A DNA stretch of 64,000 nt from Pleionea litopenaei (GTDB lineage Bacteria; Pseudomonadota; Gammaproteobacteria; Enterobacterales; Kangiellaceae): the NCBI RefSeq assembly GCF_031198435.1, contig NZ_CP133548.1, positions 2,204,001-2,268,000 of the forward strand. Direction: 5' to 3'. Position 1 is the stretch's first letter; the number at the start of each line of letters is the position of its first letter. The translations under genes and the position numbers were made by a program. Shown here one piece after another: positions 1-8,533 of the stretch. The notes under the pieces were generated by a model, which worked only from the letters and a program-made list of their open reading frames with translations, was not told the DNA's origin and ran no database searches.

Positions 1-1171
1 GCATCTGCAGAATGTGCTCAACCTTTCTCAAAAAAGAATACTCTTGTTTTAAAGTATTGGCTTTATCTTGAGGAATAACCTCGTGTTCTTGCAATGCTTC
101 TAACGCCCGGTAAAAACTTTTAGCTCGGAGCTGCGGTATTCTTCCACCCCGAATCAGCTGCAAAGACTGCACAATAAACTCAGCCTCGCGAATACCGCCT
201 GAGCCTAACTTTATATTGTCTTGTAGTTTTCTACGACGAACTTCATTGGCTATCATCGATTTCATTGATCGTATCGACTCGAGTACACCAAAATCGATAT
301 ACCTACGAAAAACAAACGGCGTGATCATTTTGTAGAAAACCTGATGAACTAAGCTTTCTTCGCCAATGACTCTCGCTTTAATCATTGCGAAGCGCTCCCA
401 CTCTCGCCCTTGCTCTTGATAATAATCTTCAGCAGCATCTAGACTCATTGCTAAAGGACCACTTTCACCGTAAGGCCTCAAGCGCATATCTACTCGAAAT
501 ACCCTACCGTCACGGGTGGTATCATTTAATAAATTGATTAACTGCTGGCCGAGTCGAATAAAAAAAGTATGATGCTCTAGACTTCGGTTTGCACCCTGAG
601 TTTCTCCTTCTTCTGCATAGAAAAATATCAGGTCGACGTCCGATGAAAAGTTAAGCTCTAATCCCCCATACTTCCCCATCGCCAAAATCATCAAGTCCAT
701 GGAATTTCCGGAAGAGTCGAGTGGCGTTCCCCATTGTTCAGTCATCTGCTTGAAACACCATTGGTAAGCCGTGGTAATAAGATGATCGGCAAAGCAAGAA
801 AGGGTTGCCATTTCTTGCTCAATGGTCTGAGTATTCAGAAGTCGCTGTAGCGCTATTTGCGCCATGATTCGATTACGCCAGACTCTCAAAGAACGCTTAG
901 CGCCATCGAGGCTGGCCTGCTGACTCACTTCTGCACGCATTTCAAGAGCCACTGATTCCAGATTAAGAGGATGTTGATAAGCTCCTGAGGATAAAAAAGC
1001 ATCAAATAGAGGCGGTTCTTTCGACATCACTTGTCCGACAAATGGACTCGCCTGTGCCAAACTGGTCATACTCGAGCAACTTGCACAGTCACTAAAGCTT
1101 GGCTGATAATCAAAGTGATCATTACTTGTCGAGATGACTTGAGTAAGATTTTGATATTTTTCGAGACTCAT
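1..1171 (-). CDS. glnE: Glutamine synthetase adenylyltransferase/removase, N-terminal part (cut by window edge)
   Basis: GlnE adds AMP to, and removes it from, glutamine synthetase in response to PII, so it sets nitrogen assimilation. I translated this strand by hand: the frame stays open from an ATG at 1171 to the window edge, about 390 residues. It contains the nucleotidyltransferase signature NFSSDVDLIFFYAE near 620-660 and the family motif GSGGIREAEF near 185-215. These belong to the N-terminal adenylyl-removing domain; the C-terminal adenylylating domain lies outside the window. The gene is divergent from the PspB-like/LemA cluster. In E. coli glnE lies beside ygiF, whose homologue is found here at 9.9-11.5 kb, so the two are near each other but separated. 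A start further inside is possible because no strong ribosome binding site precedes 1171. Confidence 0.93.
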   Translation of the reverse strand, partial: MSLEKYQNLTQVISTSNDHFDYQPSFSDCASCSSMTSLAQASPFVGQVMSKEPPLFDAFLSSGAYQHPLNLESVALEMRAEVSQQASLDGAKRSLRVWRNRIMAQIALQRLLNTQTIEQEMATLSCFADHLITTAYQWCFKQMTEQWGTPLDSSGNSMDLMILAMGKYGGLELNFSSDVDLIFFYAEEGETQGANRSLEHHTFFIRLGQQLINLLNDTTRDGRVFRVDMRLRPYGESGPLAMSLDAAEDYYQEQGREWERFAMIKARVIGEESLVHQVFYKMITPFVFRRYIDFGVLESIRSMKSMIANEVRRRKLQDNIKLGSGGIREAEFIVQSLQLIRGGRIPQLRAKSFYRALEALQEHEVIPQDKANTLKQEYSFLRKVEHILQM

Positions 1172-1294
1172 TCAATTATCCTGGGGTGGACTCGCGGCAT
1201 TACACGGTTTCCAGCCGCAATATCTAGACATGACCGCTATACTATAACGTCATCATAGTGAGAGCTCCAGTAATACACTATGTTGGAGGCGAAT

Positions 1295-1519
1295 ATGGAA
1301 GTATTTAAGTGGATTTCGGTGATTGTATTAATAGTTGTTGGTGCCGAAGTCATCAAGATGTATATTAAGTCGAAAGCAACGACTAAGTCAGACGAAGAAT
1401 TGCTAAACAAACAGCAAGCACAAATTGATGAGCTCAATCGACGTGTTGCCGTGTTAGAGAAAATTGTCACTGACCCCAGCGAGTCGTTAAAACGAGAAAT
1501 AAACCAACTGAATGATTAG
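1295..1519 (+). CDS. PspB-like small membrane protein
   Basis: This is a 74-residue protein with one N-terminal membrane helix (about residues 4-21) followed by a charged, coiled-coil-like tail that ends in RRVAVLEKIVTDP. That tail resembles PspB, the inner-membrane partner of PspC in the phage shock response. An in-frame ATG lies 15 bases upstream at 1280, but the motif GGAGG at 1285-1289 sits five bases before the ATG at 1295, so I place the start there. No pspA, pspC or pspF is visible next to it. It is followed, 72 bases on, by lemA and the M48 protease, so it may form an envelope stress unit with them. The family call rests on size, topology and tail sequence only. Confidence 0.7.
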   Translation: MEVFKWISVIVLIVVGAEVIKMYIKSKATTKSDEELLNKQQAQIDELNRRVAVLEKIVTDPSESLKREINQLND

Positions 1520-1591
1520 TCATTCAAATGCTCTTAATCGAGACGTTTGAATGGCTTTAAATAGTTTAGAAAAAGTTAAAGAGGGTTTGAA

Positions 1592-2176
1592 ATGGAATGG
1601 ATCATTCTTGCCGTTGTAGCGGTTATTATTTTTTATGTCATTGGCATTTATAACAAATTAGTTTCCCTTCGTAATCGATTCAAGAATGCGTTTTCTCAAA
1701 TCGACGTGCAACTTACACGCCGCTATGACTTAATTCCAAATCTTGTCGAAACAGCTAAAGCTTACATGTCACATGAGCGAGAGACTCTCGAAGCGGTCAT
1801 TGCGGCGCGTTCTCAAGCCGTTAGCGCAAATCAAAAGGCCGCTGACGATCCGAGCGATGCAGGTTCTATACAGGCGCTTATGGGTGCAGAATCCGTATTA
1901 ACCGGTGCCATGGGGCGATTATTTGCGGTCATGGAGAGCTACCCTGATTTAAAAGCCAATGAAACCATGTCGAATGTCATGGAAGAGTTAACGACGACCG
2001 AAAATAAAATTGCTTTCGCTCGACAAGCCTTTAACGATTCTGTCATGTTCTATAACACTTATAGAGAGCAGTTTCCAAACAACATTGTTGCGAATAACTT
2101 TTCCTTCCAGGAAGCTCAACTATTTGAGGTAGAAGAACCCGAAGCACGCAAAGCGGTGAAAGTTAACTTTAGTTAA
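1592..2176 (+). CDS. lemA: LemA family protein
   Basis: This 194-residue LemA protein has one N-terminal membrane helix (about residues 3-20) and then a long helical domain outside or inside the membrane. Family hallmarks are visible: RNRFKNAFSQIDVQLTRRYD, the LIPNLVET segment, and the AFARQAFNDSVMFYNTYREQFPNN block near residue 150. LemA proteins are widespread, helical-bundle membrane proteins whose exact job is unclear; many are encoded next to an HtpX-type protease, as here, where the M48 gene starts 12 bases downstream. A GAGG site precedes the ATG. The two are probably co-transcribed, and the upstream PspB-like gene supports an envelope maintenance role, which is inference. Confidence 0.93.
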   Translation: MEWIILAVVAVIIFYVIGIYNKLVSLRNRFKNAFSQIDVQLTRRYDLIPNLVETAKAYMSHERETLEAVIAARSQAVSANQKAADDPSDAGSIQALMGAESVLTGAMGRLFAVMESYPDLKANETMSNVMEELTTTENKIAFARQAFNDSVMFYNTYREQFPNNIVANNFSFQEAQLFEVEEPEARKAVKVNFS

Positions 2177-2188
2177 TACGATTAATTC

Positions 2189-4114
2189 ATGAATTTCTTC
2201 GAAAACCAGCAACAAGCCAAAGCGCAAACTAAAAAGTTAGTGGCGCTTTTCGCTTTCGCCGTCATTGCTATTGTATTACTGGTGAACATTGCCGTTTACT
2301 TTAGTGCTTGTGCCTCTAATATCCATTGCACCAACTTTACTAGCTATTGGCAACAGCCGATCAGTTGGATGATCACGTTTATGATTATCATGATTATTTC
2401 AGTCACCAGCCTATTTCGTTGGTGGCAAATGAAGTCAGGTGGTGGATACAAAGCGGTGACCATGGTTGGCGCAACAGCCGTGAAGTTTAGTACCACCGAT
2501 CCACTTGAGCGACGACTGATCAACGTTGTCGAAGAGATGTCAATTGCGTCCGGCGTTCCCATGCCCGCTTTATACGTGATGCATCAAGAGAAAGGTATCA
2601 ATGCTTTTGTTGCTGGAACCAAACCTGAAAATACTTGCCTCGCTGTGACTAAGGGTTGTTTAGAGCAATTAACCCGACAAGAATTGCAAGGCGTCATCGC
2701 TCATGAATACAGTCATGTATTCAATGGCGATATGAAAATCAATATTCACCTCATTGGTATTCTTGCAGGCATCCTTGTTCTTGGGCAACTCGGAGAATTT
2801 CTCGCTCGAAGCAGCTCTCATTCAACCTCGAGTCGCAGGAGCGAAGGTGGACAAATTGCTATTGTCGGAATAGCTTTAATGATTGTTGGCTACGTCGGAT
2901 TGTTTTTTGGCCGTTGGATCAAAGCGGCTATTTCACGCCAACGTGAATATTTAGCCGATGCCTCTGCGGTTCAGTACACAAGAGACAATCAAGGTATCGC
3001 GAACGCTTTGTTTAAAATACAAAGCTCTTATGAAGGATCAACGCTCTCTTCTAAAAAGGCAGAAGAAGTCAGTCACATGTGTTTTGAAAAAAGTAGTCGG
3101 ATAAAACTTTTTTCAAATTTATTAGCAACTCACCCAAAAATAGACGACCGTATCAAGCGCGTTGCACCGAACTTCACTCCCACGTTGGCCAAACCTAAAA
3201 CGAGTGATGAGAGTTCAAATAAAGAGTCCACATCAACCGACTCAATATCGAGAGAAGAAGTCTTCACTTCGGCGATGACCACAGCAACCGCAGCATCACT
3301 CTCACCGCAATCGCTGGTTCAAAAAATTGGAACCCTTGATTCTGAACAAGTCAGTAAAGCCAAGAGTTTACTCGAGTCTATTCCAGATTCACTGAAAGAT
3401 ATTGCCCACGGTCAGAATGAACAACTTAGCGCGTCTGATTTATTACTATCCGTACTTGTGTTTGTGAATACACAACCTAGAGTGACTTGCCTCGAAAGTG
3501 TAAGTGACTTAATCAGTTCAGAGCAAATGGATAACATCACTCAAATCGTTCCGCTACTAAAAGGATTAAACAATCAACAGGTGCTTGCGCTGACCGACAT
3601 CTCCGTGCCAGCGTTAGCTCAGCAAGCGAGCGAACTCAATGAAGCCTTCATTCGTGTTGCGAAACAACTGATCAGTTGCGATAAGTCAGTCTCATTAATG
3701 GAGTACATTGTTTTTGCCATTTGTCTTCGCACGACTAATTTGAATCATACGATTGAAAAAACTTTTTCCAGTTTTAAACCTGTGGTGAAAGATATTCATT
3801 ATATTCTTTCGCTACTTTTGCAAGAATCGAAAACATCTGAAGAACGCCGCGCAAAATTACTCGCAGAACTAATGAAAAGCTTTGGAGACACTTCAGAAAC
3901 GGGCGCTTCTGACAATCATCAAAGTGTTAATTTCAATGCCAATCAATTTCATCAATCGATAAGAAACTTAGATCGACTTAGTCCCATATTAAAAGCCCCC
4001 TTTATCGAGGCGATGGTCAACTGCATTCAAGACGATCATCACATCACCGATCAAGAGTGGGTTCTATTGCGTGGAATTAGCAATCTAATTGATTGCCCAG
4101 CCCCTCAGATATAG
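2189..4114 (+). CDS. Long HtpX-like M48 family metalloprotease with C-terminal extension
   Basis: This is an integral membrane zinc protease. Two membrane helices occupy about residues 18-38 and 58-76. The catalytic HEYSH motif is at residues 172-176, and the probable third zinc ligand is E253 in QREYLADASA; two more hydrophobic segments lie around 190-205 and 225-245. HtpX is usually about 290 residues and degrades damaged membrane proteins. This protein has 641: about 300 extra residues follow the protease domain, beginning with a Ser/Thr-rich linker and then helical sequence. The last part (near DDHHITDQEWVLLRGISN) looks like the end of a TerB-like helical domain. It follows lemA by 12 bases and is almost certainly in the same operon. 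Confidence 0.92.
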   Translation: MNFFENQQQAKAQTKKLVALFAFAVIAIVLLVNIAVYFSACASNIHCTNFTSYWQQPISWMITFMIIMIISVTSLFRWWQMKSGGGYKAVTMVGATAVKFSTTDPLERRLINVVEEMSIASGVPMPALYVMHQEKGINAFVAGTKPENTCLAVTKGCLEQLTRQELQGVIAHEYSHVFNGDMKINIHLIGILAGILVLGQLGEFLARSSSHSTSSRRSEGGQIAIVGIALMIVGYVGLFFGRWIKAAISRQREYLADASAVQYTRDNQGIANALFKIQSSYEGSTLSSKKAEEVSHMCFEKSSRIKLFSNLLATHPKIDDRIKRVAPNFTPTLAKPKTSDESSNKESTSTDSISREEVFTSAMTTATAASLSPQSLVQKIGTLDSEQVSKAKSLLESIPDSLKDIAHGQNEQLSASDLLLSVLVFVNTQPRVTCLESVSDLISSEQMDNITQIVPLLKGLNNQQVLALTDISVPALAQQASELNEAFIRVAKQLISCDKSVSLMEYIVFAICLRTTNLNHTIEKTFSSFKPVVKDIHYILSLLLQESKTSEERRAKLLAELMKSFGDTSETGASDNHQSVNFNANQFHQSIRNLDRLSPILKAPFIEAMVNCIQDDHHITDQEWVLLRGISNLIDCPAPQI

Positions 4115-4156
4115 TCGAAAACAGGGTTCAAGCTGTCAATTTTCTGTCATTTATTT

Positions 4157-4214
4157 GCTAACTAGCGGTCACATTCAGATTTTAAACTCCATTTTAACAA
4201 TGGAGCTAACTAGC
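4157..4214 (+). promoter_or_regulatory. Hairpin leader covering the dapE ribosome binding site, flanked by a 10-bp direct repeat
   Basis: A perfect inverted repeat, CTCCATT (4187-4193) and AATGGAG (4199-4205) with loop TTAAC, ends in the GGAG that is the likely ribosome binding site of dapE (start 4216). The decamer GCTAACTAGC occurs at 4157-4166 and again, exactly, at 4205-4214. The sequence therefore could hide the binding site in a stem. Whether it is regulatory is inference; no known riboswitch pattern is recognised. Confidence 0.5.
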
Positions 4215-4215
4215 A

Positions 4216-5559
4216 ATGCCGACCAAATCAAGCAAACCTACCCAACTAACTTTGGCCGATCAAGACTTGATCGCAACGCTGCAAAGTCTGATTCAAAAAC
4301 CGTCGGTTACACCTGACGATGCAGGATGCATTCCATACCTCATTGAACGTCTAACGCGACTAGGATTTGAATGTCAAAGCTTTACGCTTAATGGCGTTAC
4401 CAATTTAATTGCCGTTAAAGACGCTTCAGCTGACGAGCTAAGCCAACGAACGACTCAATCCGGAAAAGTAGACATAAACCACGAGTTAACGTCTCACAAA
4501 AACTCAAAACCTAGACTTGCCTTTATAGGACATACGGATGTCGTTCCCCCTGGAAATGATGCAGACTGGTGTTACCCACCATTTGCAGCGCACATTGATG
4601 GACAGAGTATTTACGGCCGCGGAGCAGTTGACATGAAAAGCGGCATTGCCTGCATGTTAAATGCATTGGAACAACTCTCTCCGTCAGCGTACAGCAATGG
4701 TTCAATGATGCTGCTTATTACTTCTGATGAAGAAGGCGTAGCTGAATACGGTACACGATCAATTATTGAATACCTTAAACAGCAAGACTTACTACCTGAT
4801 GCATGCTTAGTCGGGGAACCAACCGCAAGAAAAAGTTGTGGCGATACCATAAAAATAGGACGCAGAGGATCAATATCAGGTTCAATTCAATTGTCAGGCA
4901 TTGCGGGCCACGTTGCCTATCCGCAACAAATAGAAAACCCAATTCATCAAATGGGTGAAGTTATCGCTCGTTTGAACGCAATCGCCTGGGATGAAGGTAG
5001 CTTAGACTTTCCTGGAACCAGTTTACAAATCACCCGAATTGAATCCGGTGAGTTCACAGACAATATCAGCCCTGCCAAATGCAAAATTTCTTTTAATATT
5101 CGCTACAGCCACTTATGGTGTGAGCAATCATTAGATGCATTAATTCATCAGCAATTGATGGATATTTCCAAAAACTTCGAGATAACATGGGAGCGACCAT
5201 GTACGCCGTATTTTTCTGCGCCCGATCAATGCCGCTCGCAACTCCTTCCCGTTCTCGAGCAAGCGATCATTCAATCGACTGGACGATATCCAGTTTTGTC
5301 GACATCTGGAGGAACCTCCGATGGACGATTCGCCGCACAGATCTGTAATGATGTTTTTGAGTTTGGTATTCCTAACAAGACGATCCACCAAGTGAATGAA
5401 AGAGCAAGGCTTGACGATATTTTTGCTCTTCGTGATATTTACCTAAAAACACTAGAACTATTTTTTAACGTAGAAACTGTTTTCAGCGTGAATAATGTTC
5501 GCAATGAACAGGAGCCCATCCTATCTAGGAACACGCTAAATGAAGCACCCGCTAGCTAG
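4216..5559 (+). CDS. dapE: Succinyl-diaminopimelate desuccinylase
   Basis: DapE hydrolyses N-succinyl-LL-diaminopimelate to LL-diaminopimelate in lysine and peptidoglycan synthesis. It is a cytoplasmic, di-zinc M20 enzyme. The metal and catalytic residues are visible: H106 in GHTDVVPPG, D139 in GRGAVDMKSG, E172/E173 in SDEEG, the GRRGS segment, and GGTSDGRF followed by TIHQVNE. At 447 residues it is about 70 longer than the E. coli enzyme. The extra length is an insert of about 30 residues near 75-105, between the first strand and the GHTD motif, plus a C-terminal tail of about 30 residues. No dapD is nearby. Its ribosome binding site lies in the 3' arm of a leader hairpin. Confidence 0.93.
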   Translation: MPTKSSKPTQLTLADQDLIATLQSLIQKPSVTPDDAGCIPYLIERLTRLGFECQSFTLNGVTNLIAVKDASADELSQRTTQSGKVDINHELTSHKNSKPRLAFIGHTDVVPPGNDADWCYPPFAAHIDGQSIYGRGAVDMKSGIACMLNALEQLSPSAYSNGSMMLLITSDEEGVAEYGTRSIIEYLKQQDLLPDACLVGEPTARKSCGDTIKIGRRGSISGSIQLSGIAGHVAYPQQIENPIHQMGEVIARLNAIAWDEGSLDFPGTSLQITRIESGEFTDNISPAKCKISFNIRYSHLWCEQSLDALIHQQLMDISKNFEITWERPCTPYFSAPDQCRSQLLPVLEQAIIQSTGRYPVLSTSGGTSDGRFAAQICNDVFEFGIPNKTIHQVNERARLDDIFALRDIYLKTLELFFNVETVFSVNNVRNEQEPILSRNTLNEAPAS

Positions 5560-5642
5560 TTATTCGTTTTTGCGGGCGGTCAGTCGCATACGGACAATTA
5601 GCCTTTCGAATAAGTAATCTTAAGAAGCGACCAATACCCTGT

Positions 5643-5686
5643 CCTATTAATACTTTACCCTATTTATACCTTACCCTTCTTATACC
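5643..5686. repeat. Short 16-bp imperfect tandem repeat
   Basis: Between the convergent dapE and the acyltransferase gene there are about 2.8 copies of a 16-base unit. Copy one, CCTATTAATACTTTAC (5643-5658), and copy two, CCTATTTATACCTTAC (5659-5674), agree at 14 of 16 bases; a partial third copy, CCTTCTTATACC, runs to 5686. The rest of 5560-5787 shows no gene and no clear terminator. Confidence 0.6.
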
Positions 5687-5787
5687 AGCGCAAATTCATG
5701 CCCCGCCCTATTCATTGAGAGAGCAGAGCACGGCAACTCAATAAAGAAATCTTCGTTCAATCAACGAAATATAAATCGCGAGAGTAA

Positions 5788-7503
5788 TTAAGCATCGCGT
5801 TGTAAATAACGTTTTCGCTTTTTCTCTTTCAACTGAGCCAAATCAACCATGACTAGGCCATCAACGCAATCCGCGAACTCAGGATCAACCCCGAAGTCAA
5901 GGAACCTAACGCCGCCAGGCGAACAAAGTTCAGAGTATTGTTTATAAAGAGTAGGTATTGAAACGCCCATATTCGCTAACAAACTTTTCAATTGCGTAAA
6001 ATCTTCTTTATAGTCATTTCCTTTAAAGGTTTCTCTCAGCTTTTCAGAAACTTCATCTTCGATACTATAAGGATGTCTAGATGCAGCATCGTGATGACCA
6101 TCTGAAAAATAGCAACGATAAAAGTGAATCATAAGATCTTTCGCTGCTTTAGGCATCTGATTGCTCATACTTACGGGGCCAAAAAGGTAACGAAACTGTG
6201 GATTTTCTTTGATAAAAGCGCCGATACCAAACCACAAGTAGTCTAACGATCGCTTACCCCAAAACTTGGGTTGAACAAAGCTTCGCCCTAACTCTAGTCC
6301 TTGCTGTAAGTAACCATTCATTGAACGGTTAAATTGAAACAATGAGTGCGTATACAGATGCTCAATTCCCTTTTCTGCAATCACTTTCTTTGTATCACAA
6401 AAACGATAAGCACCGACGACTTCCATTAACTCTTTGTCCCATAGAACTAAGTGATAATAGTGGCGGTCATAGGTATCGGTATCACGCTTAAGGCCCGTAC
6501 CTTCTCCCACCGCTCGAAAGGAAAGTTCTCTAAGTCTGCCAATCTCTCTTAATAATATGGAGTCCTTAAGCGACTCACACAGAAACATAAGTTTTCCATC
6601 CGGTGTTTCACCCAGTTTACGATGGCTGCGTAATTCTTCATACACAGCGACCGGATTTTCCGGATGGGCAATTGGAGTAATCGATTCAAATACAGCTTTT
6701 CGATTAGACGCCAAAGCGTATAAATGTTTCCTAAATAACTTGGCGGTTTGCTTATTGTCAAAAGGTAACTTCTCAAACTGCTCAAACGGTATTGGATTAC
6801 CTGCTTTAATCGTGACCGTTTTCTGCGATTGTTTAAACATTTCTTTAACGAGCATTAAAGTCGCCATCGGCTTATAAATCGCCGATGCTAAATAAAACGC
6901 CATCGAGTTTCGGGCGTCAACAAATAGCGGCAAAACCGGTGCTTTTGCTGAACGAGCCATTCGTAAGAAACCCGAACGCCATAAACCATCTTTCACGCCC
7001 GACAAGCGCATTCGACTCACTTCACCCGCTGGGAAAATAATCACGGCTCCTTCGCTTGCAAGAAACTCTTGGATTGCGCTGAAGTTTTCCTTGGGTGTTT
7101 TGCCATTCATATTGTTAACGGGCAGCAGAACATCATGTAGGGGATTTAGAGCCATAAGTAATTCATTGGCTACAATCTTCACGTCGGGGCGAATATCATA
7201 GATCAATTTAATAAGAGCAAGGCCGTCGAGTGAACCGATAGGATGGTTAGAAACGATCACCACTCTGCCTTGCGAAGGAATTCGCTCTCGATCACGATGA
7301 GAAATTTGATAACTAAAATTAAAGTACTCTAGAACTTTCTCGACAAAACTAATGCCACTGAGATTGGGGTAATCTTGCTCGAACTGCTTGAATTCTGATT
7401 CGTGTAATAGATATTTCAATACACCACTAATTGCTTTATAGACAAGTGGACGATTAGAAATTGTTGGGTATTTTTCACTGAGAAATTGATCAACCGTAAA
7501 CAT
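5788..7503 (-). CDS. olsF: Two-domain acyltransferase, OlsF-like (putative ornithine lipid synthase)
   Basis: This 571-residue protein joins two acyltransferase domains. Residues about 60-270 are a PlsC/LPLAT domain with the acyl-transfer motif SNHPIGSLDGLAL and the later IIFPAGEVSR motif. Residues about 310-500 resemble the OlsB/GNAT domain that acylates ornithine from acyl-ACP (segments VVGAYRFCDTKKV, SLDYLWFGIGAF and YLFGPVSMSN). This order, O-acyltransferase first and N-acyltransferase second, matches OlsF, a bifunctional ornithine lipid synthase known from Serratia, Flavobacterium and Vibrio. The alternative is an unassigned hemolysin-like lysophospholipid acyltransferase. Ornithine lipids often replace phospholipids when phosphate is short, and phosphate-related genes lie at 9.9-13.6 kb. 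It is preceded by an LpxH-like gene on the same strand, with a possible terminator between them. Confidence 0.65.
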   Translation of the reverse strand: MFTVDQFLSEKYPTISNRPLVYKAISGVLKYLLHESEFKQFEQDYPNLSGISFVEKVLEYFNFSYQISHRDRERIPSQGRVVIVSNHPIGSLDGLALIKLIYDIRPDVKIVANELLMALNPLHDVLLPVNNMNGKTPKENFSAIQEFLASEGAVIIFPAGEVSRMRLSGVKDGLWRSGFLRMARSAKAPVLPLFVDARNSMAFYLASAIYKPMATLMLVKEMFKQSQKTVTIKAGNPIPFEQFEKLPFDNKQTAKLFRKHLYALASNRKAVFESITPIAHPENPVAVYEELRSHRKLGETPDGKLMFLCESLKDSILLREIGRLRELSFRAVGEGTGLKRDTDTYDRHYYHLVLWDKELMEVVGAYRFCDTKKVIAEKGIEHLYTHSLFQFNRSMNGYLQQGLELGRSFVQPKFWGKRSLDYLWFGIGAFIKENPQFRYLFGPVSMSNQMPKAAKDLMIHFYRCYFSDGHHDAASRHPYSIEDEVSEKLRETFKGNDYKEDFTQLKSLLANMGVSIPTLYKQYSELCSPGGVRFLDFGVDPEFADCVDGLVMVDLAQLKEKKRKRYLQRDA

Positions 7504-7562
7504 AATAAAGTCTCTGATACTTTTTACAGAAGACTAGATAATGTCAATGACAGCTCCTTTGC

Positions 7563-7585
7563 AAAAAGATGTCACTTTAGTGACA
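7563..7585 (-). terminator. Possible terminator after the LpxH-like gene
   Basis: On the minus strand the stem TGTCAC-TAAA-GTGACA (7585-7570) follows the stop codon of the LpxH-like gene by a few bases and is followed by TCTTTTT. The stem is short (6 bp) and AT/GC mixed, so a protein-binding operator is an alternative reading. Confidence 0.45.
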
Positions 7586-7587
7586 AA

Positions 7588-8421
7588 TTAAGCGGCCTTT
7601 TGGTCACTCTGCTTACTCGAAGTATCTAACGCGCTTTCAGAGTCAAGACTCGTGAGCGTTTCTTTGTCAGCCGCAGGCCAGTACTGCAAACTAAATTTGC
7701 CATGAAAATCTTCGCAGATATAGCTGCAATTCTCAATCCAATCTCCGCAGTTGAAGTAACAACCCGTTGGCTCTTCTAGTAAGGCAGGCTGATGGATATG
7801 CCCGCAGAAAATGCCGGAAAAACCGCGTTTATTTGCGTATTCGAGAGCGGCGGATTGATATCGTGAAATATAGGCTTGAGCCCCTCCGACCCGACTTTTA
7901 ATAAATTTTGTCAGAGACCAATAAGGCTTGCCAAATATTGCTCGTATACGGTTATACCAACGATTAAGAAATAACAGCGCATCATAAAGTTTATCGCCTA
8001 TCCAAGCCAGCAACCTCGGGCAAGCGACTAATCCATCAAACAAATCTCCATGAATCAGTAAATAACGCGTACCGTCGACGCCATGATGAACTGACTCATC
8101 ACAGCACTCAATTTGATTAATAACCAACGGCAGTAAACTTCGAACGGCGGCATCATGGTTGCCAGGAATATAGATAACCTTTGTTCCTTGTTCTGCAAGC
8201 TGAAGAATCCTTGCGATGACTTGATGATGCTCTTTAGGCCAAAAGTGCCTTCGCTGAATGGACCAGAGATCAACGATATCTCCGAGTAAATACAAGGTGT
8301 CACATCGACAAGTATTTAAAAACTGCAACAATTGATTAGCTTTGCAATCTTTGTAACCTAAGTGAATGTCCGACAAAAATACTGAGCGGTATCGCCTAAA
8401 CGCCAAACTTCCATTACTCAT
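7588..8421 (-). CDS. LpxH-like metallophosphoesterase (UDP-2,3-diacylglucosamine diphosphatase family)
   Basis: This 277-residue calcineurin-type phosphoesterase carries the metal-binding motifs in order: SDIHLG near residue 16, GDIVDLW near 46, GNHD near 87, then HGDLFDG and the C-terminal GHIHQP. LpxH removes UMP from UDP-2,3-diacylglucosamine in lipid A synthesis; related family members have other or unknown substrates, and this one is longer than LpxH (about 240) with a tail of low conservation, so the substrate is not proven. A GTG at 8460 is also in frame, but the ATG at 8421 has an AGAGG site nine bases upstream and leaves a normal N-terminus. It lies between an aspartate kinase and the OlsF-like acyltransferase, all on the minus strand. 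Confidence 0.78.
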   Translation of the reverse strand: MSNGSLAFRRYRSVFLSDIHLGYKDCKANQLLQFLNTCRCDTLYLLGDIVDLWSIQRRHFWPKEHHQVIARILQLAEQGTKVIYIPGNHDAAVRSLLPLVINQIECCDESVHHGVDGTRYLLIHGDLFDGLVACPRLLAWIGDKLYDALLFLNRWYNRIRAIFGKPYWSLTKFIKSRVGGAQAYISRYQSAALEYANKRGFSGIFCGHIHQPALLEEPTGCYFNCGDWIENCSYICEDFHGKFSLQYWPAADKETLTSLDSESALDTSSKQSDQKAA

Positions 8422-8533
8422 AACGCTTCGCCTCTGGTATTGATCGCATACCTTAGGCACACTTTAAAAAACCATCACGACAGATTTATGACGAACGCGC
8501 AAAACTTTTATTGCAATAAGACAGTTAGCGATA

